A DNA stretch of 43,182 nucleotides from Xenococcaceae cyanobacterium MO_167.B52 (GTDB lineage: Bacteria; Cyanobacteriota; Cyanobacteriia; Cyanobacteriales; Xenococcaceae), in NCBI GenBank assembly GCA_030065315.1, contig JASJDB010000004.1, forward strand, positions 1 to 43,182. The letters run 5' to 3'. Of the stretch, positions 8,799-17,969 are shown in pieces (positions within the stretch are counted from its first letter, which is position 1; every line of letters begins with the position of its first letter). The notes under the pieces are model-generated. The model was not told the DNA's origin. It made no database searches and saw only the letters and a program-made list of their open reading frames with translations. Made by a program: the position numbers and the translations under genes.

Positions 8799-10106
8799 CT
8801 AGGTATGGGTTTCTTCTGTACTGTCTGGAACTGACTCAGATTCTTGAGGTGCTTCTAAAGCAGAATCTTTTGCGGTTACTTCTTCCTCCTCTGGCAATTC
8901 CACTGCTGCTTCCTGTTCCTCTTCCTCAACAGGAGCTTGCTGGGATAATAAATCCTCTTCCGTATATAAAGCAGCATCTTTAATATCGATTTTCCACCCT
9001 GTTAAGCGTGCTGCTAAACGGACATTTTGTCCTTCTTTCCCAATTGCTAAACTTAATTGATCTTCGGCTACTAAAACTATGGATTGTTTTTCCTCCGTAT
9101 CTGCTAGCAAAACCTGATCTACCCTAGCAGGACTGAGAGAATTGGCAATATAAGTAGCTGGATCAGGAGACCAGCGAATTACATCAATTTTTTCTCCTCT
9201 GAGTTCGTTAACTACTGCTTGAATTCGAGAGCCTCTAGCTCCGATACAAGCTCCTACGGGATCAACGTCTCGCTCTAAAGTATCTACAGCTATTTTAGTT
9301 CTAACTCCTACATAACGGGAAGGGGGATTGGCTTCCCTTGCCACGGCAACAATCCGCACAATTTCTTCTTCAATTTCTGGAACTTCGTTACTAAAAAGTT
9401 CTACTACTAACCCAGCAGCAGCACGAGAAACGATTAATTGAGGACCTCTATGGGGAGTTTCACGAACTTTTTTCAAATAGACTTTAAAAGTAGTGTTGGA
9501 GCGATAGGTATCATTGGGCAATTGCTCCCGCTTGGGCAATTCTGCCTCTACTTCTGGTTGTCCTACTCCACTACTAACAGCGACTATGGCAGATTGTCTT
9601 TCAAAGCGCAGCACTCTGGCTTGAAGTACTGTGTCTTCCAAATCTTTAAATTCTTCTTGAATTAGTTTGCGCTGCTGATCTCTTAATTTTTGGAGCAAGA
9701 CTTGTTTAGTTTGAATTGCAGCCATGCGACCAAAATCACTTTGTTCTGGGGTAACATCTACCAATACGGAATCTCCTATATTGACATCATCTCCCAGTTG
9801 TTCTTGAACTTCTTGGAGTGCGATTTCTCGGTCATTATCAACAATATCCTGTTTTTCTTTATCAACTACTGTTTTGGTCGTGAGAATTAAAAACCCTTCC
9901 GCATTAGTATCAAGTTGAACTTTAAAATTTTCAAAATGTTCTTCTGTAAACTGACGAGTACCACTTTCTTTGGTACGGCGAAACCGCTCATACCCTTTAA
10001 CTAAAGCTTCTTTTAAAGCTTCTTGCACCGAACTAGAAGGCAAATTATATTGCTGACTAATCTGTTCGATCATATCCCCAAGACCAGGCAAACTGACTAG
10101 GGTCAT
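8799..10106 (-). CDS. nusA: Transcription termination/antitermination factor NusA
   Basis: Binds RNA polymerase and nascent RNA and controls pausing, termination and antitermination. Domains in order: N-terminal polymerase-binding domain (to about residue 130), S1 domain, then two KH domains with IGARGSRIQAVVNELRGEKID and IGKEGQNVRLAARLTGWKID. The C-terminus is an acidic Glu-rich tail, without the acidic repeats of E. coli NusA. The track start is a GTG directly abutting the AGGAG; the ATG three codons later (MTLVSLPGLGDM) has AGGAG at 8-nt spacing and is chosen, giving 435 aa. Confidence 0.97.
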   Translation of the reverse strand: MTLVSLPGLGDMIEQISQQYNLPSSSVQEALKEALVKGYERFRRTKESGTRQFTEEHFENFKVQLDTNAEGFLILTTKTVVDKEKQDIVDNDREIALQEVQEQLGDDVNIGDSVLVDVTPEQSDFGRMAAIQTKQVLLQKLRDQQRKLIQEEFKDLEDTVLQARVLRFERQSAIVAVSSGVGQPEVEAELPKREQLPNDTYRSNTTFKVYLKKVRETPHRGPQLIVSRAAAGLVVELFSNEVPEIEEEIVRIVAVAREANPPSRYVGVRTKIAVDTLERDVDPVGACIGARGSRIQAVVNELRGEKIDVIRWSPDPATYIANSLSPARVDQVLLADTEEKQSIVLVAEDQLSLAIGKEGQNVRLAARLTGWKIDIKDAALYTEEDLLSQQAPVEEEEQEAAVELPEEEEVTAKDSALEAPQESESVPDSTEETHT

Positions 10107-10187
10107 AAATTTCACTCCTAATTGAATAATGGACTAATTACTAATTTCATTTGAGAGTCTCTCAATGATGATTACCAAAGAACTTCA

Positions 10188-10649
10188 CTAAATTACATCA
10201 TCTATTTGGACTTTAGCTACCAAATCTTGGGGAATCGTAATTATTTTTCCTTTTTGATTTAGATAGACGTTGTTTTCGTCCCTACCTTGAAGTTTTCCTT
10301 TCCAGAGTTTTTGGTTTTTGTAGGGAGCAAAGGTTTTTACAATAACCGAAAATCCTTTGAAAGTAATAAATTCTCGGTCTGTTGTTAAGTTACGAGTAAT
10401 ACCAGGGCTAGAAACCTCTAAGATATAGCTACCAGGAATTAAATCCATAGTTTCTAGTTGTGCGTCTAAAGCTTTACTCATCTGCTCACAGTCCTCAAGA
10501 CCTGTATCTTGGATTGTATTACGCACATCTATTCTCAATACGGTTGGGTTTTTATTAGTTTGAAACACTACATCTACCACTTCCAAGTTGAGCTTTTCAG
10601 CAAGAGGTGTTGCCAAGTCAATAATTTGAGGAACCAAAGGATGAGTCAT
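10188..10649 (-). CDS. rimP: Ribosome maturation factor RimP
   Basis: Assists 30S subunit maturation. The protein shows LRIDVRN, GLEDCEQMSKALDAQLE and YILEVSSPGITRNLTTDREF, all typical of RimP. The track start is a TTG; the ATG at MTHPLVPQIIDLA is the usual cyanobacterial start and gives 153 aa. It is the first gene of the operon with nusA, ylxR and infB; nusA begins 81 bp after its stop. Its promoter must lie in the divergent region shared with cpcB. Confidence 0.95.
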   Translation of the reverse strand: MTHPLVPQIIDLATPLAEKLNLEVVDVVFQTNKNPTVLRIDVRNTIQDTGLEDCEQMSKALDAQLETMDLIPGSYILEVSSPGITRNLTTDREFITFKGFSVIVKTFAPYKNQKLWKGKLQGRDENNVYLNQKGKIITIPQDLVAKVQIDDVI

Positions 10650-11275
10650 TGAGAAACAAGCAAACAATAAAAAAAGCGGGCTAAACCCACTGTGATCTGT
10701 ACTTTAGATTTTTTGTAGGTCGAAAAAGCTATTATTAGCCTTCTTCCTTAGTCCCAATTCTAGCAGTAAAGGATGAGGTTTGACTAAAAATTAGACCTAA
10801 TCAAGCAATCACACTACAAAATATTAATAAATGTTAAGAGTGATCAAAGTTGCTGTGGCTGATCTGAGGGGGGTAAAGTTTTTAGTTTAGGGTCTTAAAC
10901 CTACTGGGGTTTAACTACTCTGAATTTTTAGTATTTATCCCAAGCAAGTACTCAAAAATTAACAAGATGTAACAAATAATAGCTCAACGTCATTGTATAA
11001 AAGTTATCTGAGGGGTAAATGCTGGCAGGCAAACCCAAAAACGATCTCTAAATTTAGAGCGTTTTCCTAGGTTTCCCACCGAAGTGTAAAGTTTTCTAAT
11101 GCAGCTTAAAAAATGTTATCTTAAGCATCGAAAATTAAGAAAGCTCTGACAAATTCATAAAGGTTGGAAGTCTGCTTCAAAAACTGGATTTAGCCCATGG
11201 TTTAATCTAGTCAAGTTAAAATTATTTTTTGAAGTTCAACTAAACTCATTTACATAGAGTAGGAGATTAAATTAG
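10650..11275. promoter_or_regulatory. Divergent rimP / cpcB regulatory region with long cpcB leader
   Basis: About 625 bp without a gene between divergent rimP and cpcB. It must hold the strong light-regulated phycocyanin promoter and the rimP promoter. TATAAA at 10996-11001 is a candidate -10 box for cpcB. A 7-bp hairpin (TTAAACC/GGTTTAA) lies at 10895-10914 and a stronger one at 11038-11065. AGGAG about 10 nt before the cpcB ATG serves as ribosome binding site. Promoter positions are inferred; long leaders are usual for cpc operons. Confidence 0.6.
11038..11065 (+). promoter_or_regulatory. Hairpin in the cpcB leader
   Basis: Arms AAAACG-(AT)-CTCTAAA and TTTAGAG-CGTTTT pair over 13 bp with one two-base bulge and end in a T run. 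It resembles an attenuator or an mRNA-stabilising 5' structure, about 210 bp upstream of the cpcB start. Confidence 0.55.
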
Positions 11276-11794
11276 ATGTTCGACGCATTTACTAGAGTAG
11301 TGTCTCAAGCCGACGCTCGTGGTGAGTTCCTCTCCACTGCTCAATTAGACGCTCTGGGCGCAATGGTTGCAGAAAGCAACAAACGCATGGACGCTGTAAA
11401 CCGTATTACTAGCAATTCTTCCGCAATCGTAACTAATGCTGCTCGTGCTTTATTCGCAGAGCAACCCCAATTAATTGCTCCTGGTGGAAATGCTTACACT
11501 AGCCGTCGTAATGCAGCTTGCTTGCGTGACATGGAAATTATTTTACGTTACATCACTTATTCTGTTTTCACAGGTGATGCTAGTGTACTAGAGGATCGTT
11601 GCCTTAATGGTCTTCGTGAAACTTATCTAGCTTTGGGAACTCCTGGTTCTTCCGTAGCTGTTGGTGTTCAAAAAATGAAAGCTGCTGCTTTGGCTATCGT
11701 CAATGATACTAACGGAATCACTCTTGGTGATTGCGCTGCTTTAGCTTCTGAAATCTCTGGCTACTTTGATCGCGCTGCTGCTGCGGTTGCATAA
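11276..11794 (+). CDS. cpcB: C-phycocyanin beta subunit
   Basis: Light-harvesting phycobiliprotein of phycobilisome rods. The 172-aa protein is standard length. Cys82 in [10 protein letters not shown] and Cys153 in [11 protein letters not shown] are the two phycocyanobilin attachment sites, and Asn72 in GGNAYTSRR is the site normally N-methylated by CpcM. ATG start with AGGAG upstream. The codon use looks like that of a highly expressed gene. It is followed after 88 bp by cpcA. Confidence 0.98.
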   Translation: MFDAFTRVVSQADARGEFLSTAQLDALGAMVAESNKRMDAVNRITSNSSAIVTNAARALFAEQPQLIAPGGNAYTSRRNAACLRDMEIILRYITYSVFTGDASVLEDRCLNGLRETYLALGTPGSSVAVGVQKMKAAALAIVNDTNGITLGDCAALASEISGYFDRAAAAVA

Positions 11795-11882
11795 TTTAAA
11801 CCAGCATTTATGGTGTTGATGCCTCAATCAACCCAACTACATTTTTTAGGAAAAATTAGAAAAACAGGGAGATACCCGAATC

Positions 11883-12371
11883 ATGAAAACCCCTCTAACT
11901 GAGGCTGTATCCGCAGCAGATTCTCAAGGACGTTTCTTAAGTAGTACTGAAATTCAAACTGCTTTTGGTCGCTTTCGTCAAGCTAATGCTAGTTTAACTG
12001 CTGCTAAAGCTTTGACTACTAACGCTCAAAGCTTAATCAATGGTGCTGCTAACGCTGTGTATAGTAAATATCCTTACACTACTACCACTCCTGGTTCTAA
12101 CTTTGCTTCTACTCCAGAAGGTAAAGCTAAGTGCGCTCGTGATATCGGTTACTATGTTCGCATGGTAACTTACTGTCTAGTAGCTGGTGGTACTGGTCCT
12201 ATGGATGAGTACTTAGTAGCTGGATTAGACGAAATCAACCGTGCTTACGAATTATCTCCTAGCTGGTATATCGAAGCTCTCAAATATATCAAATCGAATC
12301 ATGGTTTGTCAGGAGATCCTGCTGTTGAAGCTAATTCCTACTTGGATTATGCCATTAACGCTCTTAGCTAA
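11883..12371 (+). CDS. cpcA: C-phycocyanin alpha subunit
   Basis: Partner of CpcB in phycobilisome rods; 162 aa, standard length. Cys84 in [12 protein letters not shown] is the bilin attachment site served by the CpcE/CpcF lyase. The start is ATG with GGGAG upstream. The rod-linker genes cpcC and cpcD, which commonly follow cpcA, are missing here; instead a terminator-like hairpin and an insertion-sequence relic follow. The linkers must be encoded elsewhere or be absent. Confidence 0.98.
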   Translation: MKTPLTEAVSAADSQGRFLSSTEIQTAFGRFRQANASLTAAKALTTNAQSLINGAANAVYSKYPYTTTTPGSNFASTPEGKAKCARDIGYYVRMVTYCLVAGGTGPMDEYLVAGLDEINRAYELSPSWYIEALKYIKSNHGLSGDPAVEANSYLDYAINALS

Positions 12372-12459
12372 TAGCTAAATTGCAATTTGTCTCCGAAATC
12401 TGGTTAATCTTTGCTTGATTAATCTAGATTAAGAACAAAAAAGTAACATTAAAAAGCAT

Positions 12460-12518
12460 TACCCAGAAAGGTATGCGGATGCCGGCAATAGGCTTGTATT
12501 TGTTTACTTTTCTGGGTA
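12460..12518 (+). terminator. Hairpin downstream of cpcA
   Basis: TACCCAGAAA and TTTCTGGGTA form a perfect 10-bp stem around a 39-nt loop that itself contains GCCGGC. It begins 89 bp after cpcA and is followed by a T-rich but interrupted stretch. It may end the cpcBA mRNA or protect its 3' end. Confidence 0.6.
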
Positions 12519-12642
12519 TTGTTGCGTTTAAAACATTGATCATTTGTCATTGATCATTGAGCATTTAACTTTCTGCCAAAATTTATCGGTCATAGATTTA
12601 CCCAGAACACGAAGCTGGTTCAGCAATTTTGACACAGAATCT

Positions 12643-12673
12643 TTATATAGCAATGGTTTCAAGTGCTATATAA
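12643..12673. repeat. Perfect 10-bp inverted repeat upstream of the IS605-like relic
   Basis: TTATATAGCA and TGCTATATAA are separated by 11 nt. It could be the left-end hairpin of a small IS200/IS605-derived element whose right end is at about 13005, or an unrelated intergenic repeat. Confidence 0.5.
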
Positions 12674-12840
12674 TATCGATAAGAAAAAACGGGGACGATT
12701 AGATGTAGGTGCTGCTTCCGAACTATCCGTTGTACAAATGTCTAAGTAGCCTGTCAGTCTAGCCTTTTCGGAAATACTGGTAGCCTCGATAAGTACCGCT
12801 AGTTCTAGAAACTATGTACGAGAGTGAACAAAACAAAACA

Positions 12841-13005
12841 ATTACGGGCGCACGGTGCTGGCGTTCTTGCCGTCGCTACTACTTCGGTAGTAGATAAGGT
12901 AGCTATTGCTACTGAGGAGGCTGAGTAAGACCAAAGACAAGCTTGCTTGTTGGAGGCATCGGTCAATGAAGGCGGAAACTCGCGATAAATCGCGGGGAGT
13001 TCATG
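12841..13005 (+). mobile_element. Relic of an IS200/IS605 right end (tnpB 3' end / omega-RNA-like)
   Basis: No open tnpB frame remains, but the segment resembles the conserved 3' end of cyanobacterial tnpB elements: a GGTCAATGAAG...GGAA block, then a terminal hairpin (CGCGA TAAA TCGCG, flanked by ACT/AGT) and GGGGAGTTCATG. Two further hairpins precede it: CTACTAC-TTCG-GTAGTAG with a UUCG tetraloop (12876-12893) and ACAAG-CTTG-CTTGT (12937-12950). In complete elements this region is both the end of tnpB and the omega-RNA scaffold. The minus ORF at 12805-13008 is a shadow of this structure. The family call rests on remembered consensus, not a search. Confidence 0.6.
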
Positions 13006-13070
13006 CATTTACTATTGGTCAATGTCTAATGTTCAATGTAAAGAGGAATATGAAGGATGAAGAATGAAGA

Positions 13071-13898
13071 ATGAAGGATGAAGAAACAAGTTTAGATTCT
13101 AATAGTGCTGAACAATTAACGGTAGAAACTGCGATCGCAAATCTGAATCAAAAAGAAGATTTGGGTTCAAGATACTATGCTGCCTGGTGGTTGGGAAAGT
13201 TTAGAGTTAGAGAAGAACAAGCCATTGAAGCTTTACTGTTAGCTTTAGAAGATGAATCGGATCGCGCTCCTGATGGAGGTTATCCTTTGCGTCGTAACTC
13301 TGCTAGAGCCTTAGGTAAATTAGGAGACAAAAGAGCTGTTCTCCCTTTGATTTGCTGCTTAGAATTTCCCGACTTTTATGTGCGAGAAGCAGCAGCCCAA
13401 GCTTTAGAAAATTTAGCTGATGAGCGTTGTGTAGCTCACCTAATGAAATTATTGGAAGGAGGGTTAGAAAAAGCGCAATTCGTCCCAGGAAAGCCCCATT
13501 TAGTCGAGCCTTATGAAGCGGTGATCGAAGCTTTGGGAACTTTGGGAGCAACAGAAGCCATCGATTTAATTAAGCCTTTTATTGATCATTCAGTAGAAAA
13601 GGTAAGATATGCTGCTGCTAGAGCTATGTATCAGTTGACTCAAGAGTCACAATATGGAGAACTGCTGATTCAAGCTTTGTCTGGCGATGATTTACAATTG
13701 CGTCGTTCTGCCTTGATGGATTTAGCGGTAGTCGGTTATTTTCCCGCGGGAGATGCGATCGCAGAAACTTTAGCAGAAAACAGCATGAAGTTGATCGCCT
13801 TGAAGGGTTTGCTCGAAAAAAACTTAACCCTAAATTCTACAGAAGACTTGTCAGAAGAGAGTATCAAGCTAATGAAATTGATGGATTCATTACTGTAA
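13071..13898 (+). CDS. cpcE: Phycocyanobilin:CpcA lyase, CpcE subunit
   Basis: One half of the heterodimeric CpcE/CpcF lyase that attaches phycocyanobilin to Cys84 of CpcA. The 275-aa length is normal. It consists of HEAT-like helical repeats, with YYAAWWLGKFRV near the N-terminus and LRRNSARALGKLGDKRAV, VREAAAQALENLAD and VRYAAARAMYQLTQ as repeat units. The start lies inside GAATGAA/GGATGAA repeats that supply several ATG codons; upstream ones run into stops, so 13071 is the usable start. No cpcF follows; the next gene is an antiporter, so CpcF must be encoded elsewhere. Confidence 0.93.
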   Translation: MKDEETSLDSNSAEQLTVETAIANLNQKEDLGSRYYAAWWLGKFRVREEQAIEALLLALEDESDRAPDGGYPLRRNSARALGKLGDKRAVLPLICCLEFPDFYVREAAAQALENLADERCVAHLMKLLEGGLEKAQFVPGKPHLVEPYEAVIEALGTLGATEAIDLIKPFIDHSVEKVRYAAARAMYQLTQESQYGELLIQALSGDDLQLRRSALMDLAVVGYFPAGDAIAETLAENSMKLIALKGLLEKNLTLNSTEDLSEESIKLMKLMDSLL

Positions 13899-14355
13899 CA
13901 AATCCAAGTCTCGACTAGGAAATTAATTTTGTCCAACTGGTTACAGTTGCAATTACTGTTTTAATGGTCATTTTTGTAAATTTTCTAAATTTCATTATTG
14001 TTATTCCTTCAAATCAAAAAAAAAGCAAAGTTGCTGCTTTAATTAAACTTATTGCCAGAAAAATCAAAGATAATTTGTTTAGGAGTTTATACATTAAATT
14101 TGCCAAGTACTAGACATACGACAAGCTACACTAACATATTTATTGGGTAACGTCAGATTTGCCTTGTCAGAAGATTTGACAAATTAATAGTTAATTTAGA
14201 TTTATATTCCAATTATAAAAATAATGGATTTAGATATTATTTATTGGGGATTAATCTTTAAATTTTAATTCTAAGGCTGAAAATTAATGATTAATTCAAA
14301 ATTGATTTCTCAATCATTTAGTATCTTTAAACAAGAGCTTTCTAAGTACTAGCTA
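13899..14355. other. Gene-free AT-rich spacer before the antiporter gene
   Basis: About 450 bp, very AT-rich, with stops in all frames. No clear repeat, hairpin or RNA gene was seen. It presumably holds the antiporter promoter, but no convincing -10/-35 pair can be picked. Confidence 0.5.
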
Positions 14356-16380
14356 ATGTCTCATAATTTACTTCTGAACACTGAGATAGATATCTTAGTT
14401 TTACTTCTGGTCGCTTGTTTAGCAGCGATCGCATTTAAAAGAATTAACTTTCCTTATACTGTAGGATTAGTTATTGTCGGTTTAATTTTGAGCTTTTTAG
14501 GTCAAAATATTCCAGCCTTGGAGGTAGTCAATAGTTTTAGGCTGTCAGAAGAACTGATTTTATTTATTTTTGTTCCGCCCCTAATTTTTGAATCAGCCTT
14601 GAATATGGACAGTAGGCTGCTGTTGCGGAATCTTGCTCCTGTTTTAGTTCTGGCTGCTCCTGGCTTGTTGATCTCCACCGCTATTGTGGGTACAGTTTTG
14701 GCTTGGCTTACCCCTCTATCTCTAGGGCAGGCTTTACTGTTTGGCAGTCTGATCTCTGCTACTGATCCCGTAGCTGTTATTGCTCTATTTAAAGAATTAG
14801 GTGCGCCAAAACAGCTGGCTATTCTGGTAGAAGGGGAAAGTTTATTTAACGATGCCACAGCGATTGTAACTTTCAATATTATCTTTGGGGTTATTGCAGC
14901 AGGAGCAGTAGGAGCAGATGCTATTCAACAAGGAGTAATCAGCTTCTTGGTTGGTTTTTTTGGGGGGATTGTAGTAGGAGCAGCCTTTGGCTATTTAATG
15001 CGCCTAATTATGGATTTGGCTAAAGACAATTCCTTGCTTTTATCCACTATTAGTACTATTACTGCCTATGGTGCTTTTTTAATAGCCGAAGAAGTATTTC
15101 ATGTTTCCGCCGTGATGGCAGTAGTTAGCACGGGTTTAGTGATAGGTTGGTACAAATCAAACCGTTTAGAAGCAGAAACTAGAGAATATGTCTCTGAATT
15201 CTGGGAATATGCTGCATTCTTAGCTAATAGTTTGATTTTCTTGCTAGTGGGTATTACCGCCTCTAGTTTCAGATTTTTTGAGCAAATTAGCCAAACTGAA
15301 TCTCTGTTAACTGCGTTGGGTATTACTATTGCTACTGTTCTAGTAACTCGCGCTATTGTAGTTTTTACCTTAATTCCCCTAGTAAATCTGTTTCGTGAGT
15401 CGAAAATTCCTTTGAGTTATCAACTGGTTAGTTATTGGGGAGGATTACGGGGAGCAGTATGTCTGGCATTAGCACTGAGTATTGCTCCAGATTTTCCCAA
15501 TCGGGACTTGATTGTGATTTTAACTTTAGGAATCGCTCTGTTTACCCTCCTAATTCCTGGTACTACCGTAGGCAAATTGATCCAAAGCCTCAAACTCAAT
15601 CGTCCGTCAATTTTAGATCAGGTAGGACAAGCTTTAGCTGTTCTGATTGCCAAGCGAGAAGCTCTCAAGGAATCTAGTATTCTGGAGAATCTGGATTACT
15701 TTTCTCCTGCTGTGGTAGCAAATTTTACCCAAAAATACCAGCAGCAAGTTAGTCAAGCTGAGGCATCTTTAACTAACCTACAAACCGAACTTAACTTAAG
15801 TGAAGCTCAAGCTCAACAAGTAGTTTGGTCAGAAGCTTTAGCTATTGAGCAACAAATCTATCGGGAATTAAAGGATCAAGGTTTTATATCTAAGGTAGTT
15901 TTGGCGCAGTTAACCTTGATGATGAATTTAAAAGGAGATCGGGTACAAATAGGTAACATTCCCCCAGGATTACCAAAGGTTGAACCCTTAGAAGTTCGTT
16001 TAGGAAATTTATTGGTTAAGTTGTTTGATGGTAGCTCTTGGGTCAAACAGATTCAAGCTGATTTAATTGCCACAAACTATGAGTATCTGACCTTTATTGC
16101 CTATGCTTGCGAACAAGTTCCCCTTCGTCTCAGAAGTCTAGTAAGAGATAGTGGTGTTCCAGGAAAAACTCTGGAAAAATGTGCTTCCTACTATGAAGAA
16201 ATTCGTCAAGACATCATTAAACAAGCTCAAACTACTATAGAACAATATCCAGATTTGGCGATCGCATTTCAGACGAAAATTTCCGACAGGGTGGCTTTAG
16301 TTGTGCAAAACGAAACCGTGGAAAGGCTGGCTTCGGAAGGACTAATTAGTGAAGCTGTAGCAGGCGAAATTAGCTTTTAA
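14356..16380 (+). CDS. Na+/H+ antiporter, CPA1 (NhaP-like) family
   Basis: Exchanges cytoplasmic Na+ (or K+) for protons across the membrane. Residues 1 to about 410 form 11-13 membrane segments with the CPA1 signatures FVPPLIFESALNMD, SLISATDPVAVIALFKELG, LVEGESLFNDATAIV and SYWGGLRGAVCLALAL. The carboxylates in ATDP and FND are the ion-binding residues of the family. A cytoplasmic helical tail of about 250 residues follows, as in other NhaP/SOD2-like proteins, and may sense pH. The 674-aa length is on the long side for CPA1. ATG start; the gene appears to be transcribed alone. Confidence 0.93.
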   Translation: MSHNLLLNTEIDILVLLLVACLAAIAFKRINFPYTVGLVIVGLILSFLGQNIPALEVVNSFRLSEELILFIFVPPLIFESALNMDSRLLLRNLAPVLVLAAPGLLISTAIVGTVLAWLTPLSLGQALLFGSLISATDPVAVIALFKELGAPKQLAILVEGESLFNDATAIVTFNIIFGVIAAGAVGADAIQQGVISFLVGFFGGIVVGAAFGYLMRLIMDLAKDNSLLLSTISTITAYGAFLIAEEVFHVSAVMAVVSTGLVIGWYKSNRLEAETREYVSEFWEYAAFLANSLIFLLVGITASSFRFFEQISQTESLLTALGITIATVLVTRAIVVFTLIPLVNLFRESKIPLSYQLVSYWGGLRGAVCLALALSIAPDFPNRDLIVILTLGIALFTLLIPGTTVGKLIQSLKLNRPSILDQVGQALAVLIAKREALKESSILENLDYFSPAVVANFTQKYQQQVSQAEASLTNLQTELNLSEAQAQQVVWSEALAIEQQIYRELKDQGFISKVVLAQLTLMMNLKGDRVQIGNIPPGLPKVEPLEVRLGNLLVKLFDGSSWVKQIQADLIATNYEYLTFIAYACEQVPLRLRSLVRDSGVPGKTLEKCASYYEEIRQDIIKQAQTTIEQYPDLAIAFQTKISDRVALVVQNETVERLASEGLISEAVAGEISF

Positions 16381-16522
16381 GAGCCAAGCTCCTAGCCATT
16401 TTTGCCCGAGGAATAAATTCGTAATCGTTTTTTTCCATAAGATTTTTCTCATTGAAGTTTCATACAGGCTTAATTGGGGACTGCCAAACTTAGATTAAGT
16501 TAATCAAAGCAGTAAAAAAAAA

Positions 16523-16660
16523 ATGATTTGTTCAGAAAAACGATTTACTCAACCCTCATCTATTGGTAATAACAAATTGGTTTTGAAGCAAAAACCAGAA
16601 TTAGTAGCTCATTGGATAAAAGTAAATGGTCAATTAATTTGTCAATGGGTTACTGTCTAA
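16523..16660 (+). CDS. 45-aa small protein, WxxVxGxLICQW motif
   Basis: Too short for the ORF track. ATG to TAA gives a 45-aa product ending ELVAHWIKVNGQLICQWVTV. The pattern of two Trp around (V)xGxLxCxW resembles short conserved cyanobacterial proteins of unknown function that I recall only loosely. It stands alone between the antiporter and the hydrolase, after a poly-A tract that offers a weak ribosome binding site. The longer frame at 16612-16833 overlaps it in another frame and has no recognisable features. Confidence 0.5.
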   Translation: MICSEKRFTQPSSIGNNKLVLKQKPELVAHWIKVNGQLICQWVTV

Positions 16661-16882
16661 ATCAACCAAAATCCTACTTGAAGAACATCAAACTTTTCTT
16701 GGCACTGCTTGAGGCACTTAGCCAAGATCTGTTCTTTTTCCTATTACAGATTCTCAAATGTCGATTTTGTGAGAAAATTCAACAGGTTAAGGTTAAGTCT
16801 CATGATGATAGTAATCAGTTAAATTCAGTATGAACTAGGCTTAAGATTATAGGATCTCTCTAAGGTTACTCTGGAGGCTATC

Positions 16883-17872
16883 ATGAGCATTATTTATTTC
16901 GCTACTAATAGAAATCCCTTAAATGGAGGAGCAAACCCTACTGGTTTTGGGAGTAGTTTTGCCACAGCAAATTTGGGAGATTTGCGTTTCGGTAGAGCAG
17001 AAGTAATTAAGGGCAAACTTGAACCAAGCTCGATAGAAACCTTACCCGATAACCCCGATCAAGGCTCTAAAGTTTTGCTTAAAGAATTACGTAAAAAAAT
17101 GAGAAAAAAGTCTCTAGATTCTTTGATATTTATACATGGCTTTAATGTCAGCTTTAAAGGAGCAATTGAATCAGCAGCTAAACTCAGCGACCGCTTTTCC
17201 CAACTTTCTGGAAATACATATCAACCTAATATGTTTGTGTTTTCTTGGCCCTCCAATGGAAAACTGCTTGACTATGGAGATGATCGCTATGATGCCAAGG
17301 CTTCTGGATATGCATTTGCTAGAGGTTTAGCAAAGCTATCTGAGTTTTTAAAGGAATCTGCTGGGAAAAAAAATTGTCACCAGAAAATTAATCTTATTGC
17401 ACATAGCATGGGTAGTTATGTTTTGAGGCATACATTACAAGCAGCCCAAGCGATACATGGAGATTCCTTGCTACAACGCCTGTTCGACAATATTGTATTA
17501 ACTGCTGCTGACGAAGACGACGATGCATTTGAAGAGACTCATAAGTTAGCGAGATTGCCAGAACTCAGTAAAAGTATAACCATCTACTACAACACTGAAG
17601 ATAGAGCACTTGATATCAGTGATATTACAAAAGGTAATCCAGAACGGCTTGGAAGTTCAGGTCCTCGTAAACCTCATCAAATATCTGGAAAAGTTATTAT
17701 TGTTGATGTCAGTGAAGTTGTTAATGGTGTTGCTGAACATTCCTATCACGTCGAAAGCGATCCCGTGGGAATGGATTTGATTGCTGTTCTACAAGGAAAA
17801 AAACCCGACTCAATTCCTTCAAGAATTTATGTTCCCCATGCGAACAAATTCAGACTTGTCAAGTCTAACTAG
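16883..17872 (+). CDS. Alpha/beta hydrolase, DUF900-type
   Basis: A 329-aa predicted serine hydrolase. It opens with IIYFATNRNP, typical of DUF900 esterase-like proteins. The oxyanion region is LIFIHGFNVSF, the nucleophile elbow is LIAHSMGSYVLRH, the Asp lies in LTAADEDDDAF and the likely His in VAEHSYHVES. No signal peptide is seen, so it is probably cytosolic; substrate unknown. The start ATG has GGAGG nearby. It stands alone, with a repeat cluster downstream. Confidence 0.88.
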   Translation: MSIIYFATNRNPLNGGANPTGFGSSFATANLGDLRFGRAEVIKGKLEPSSIETLPDNPDQGSKVLLKELRKKMRKKSLDSLIFIHGFNVSFKGAIESAAKLSDRFSQLSGNTYQPNMFVFSWPSNGKLLDYGDDRYDAKASGYAFARGLAKLSEFLKESAGKKNCHQKINLIAHSMGSYVLRHTLQAAQAIHGDSLLQRLFDNIVLTAADEDDDAFEETHKLARLPELSKSITIYYNTEDRALDISDITKGNPERLGSSGPRKPHQISGKVIIVDVSEVVNGVAEHSYHVESDPVGMDLIAVLQGKKPDSIPSRIYVPHANKFRLVKSN

Positions 17873-17969
17873 GATCTAATTAATTTTGCACAACTAGTTA
17901 TACGAAATCCGATTCTCAAAACCCACTTTTAATCAAGATGATTAAAGAAACTCAATTCCTCCTGCCGTG

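Noticed and set aside
12805-13008. 67-aa minus-strand ORF between cpcA and cpcE
   Set aside because: It is antisense to the IS605-like structured relic; the open frame follows from the hairpins, not from coding.
14502-14876. 124-aa minus-strand ORF opposite the antiporter
   Set aside because: Shadow of a clear membrane-protein gene, with no signature of its own.
16612-16833. 73-aa plus-strand ORF
   Set aside because: Overlaps the better-looking 45-aa small gene in another frame; hydrophobic patch without family pattern.
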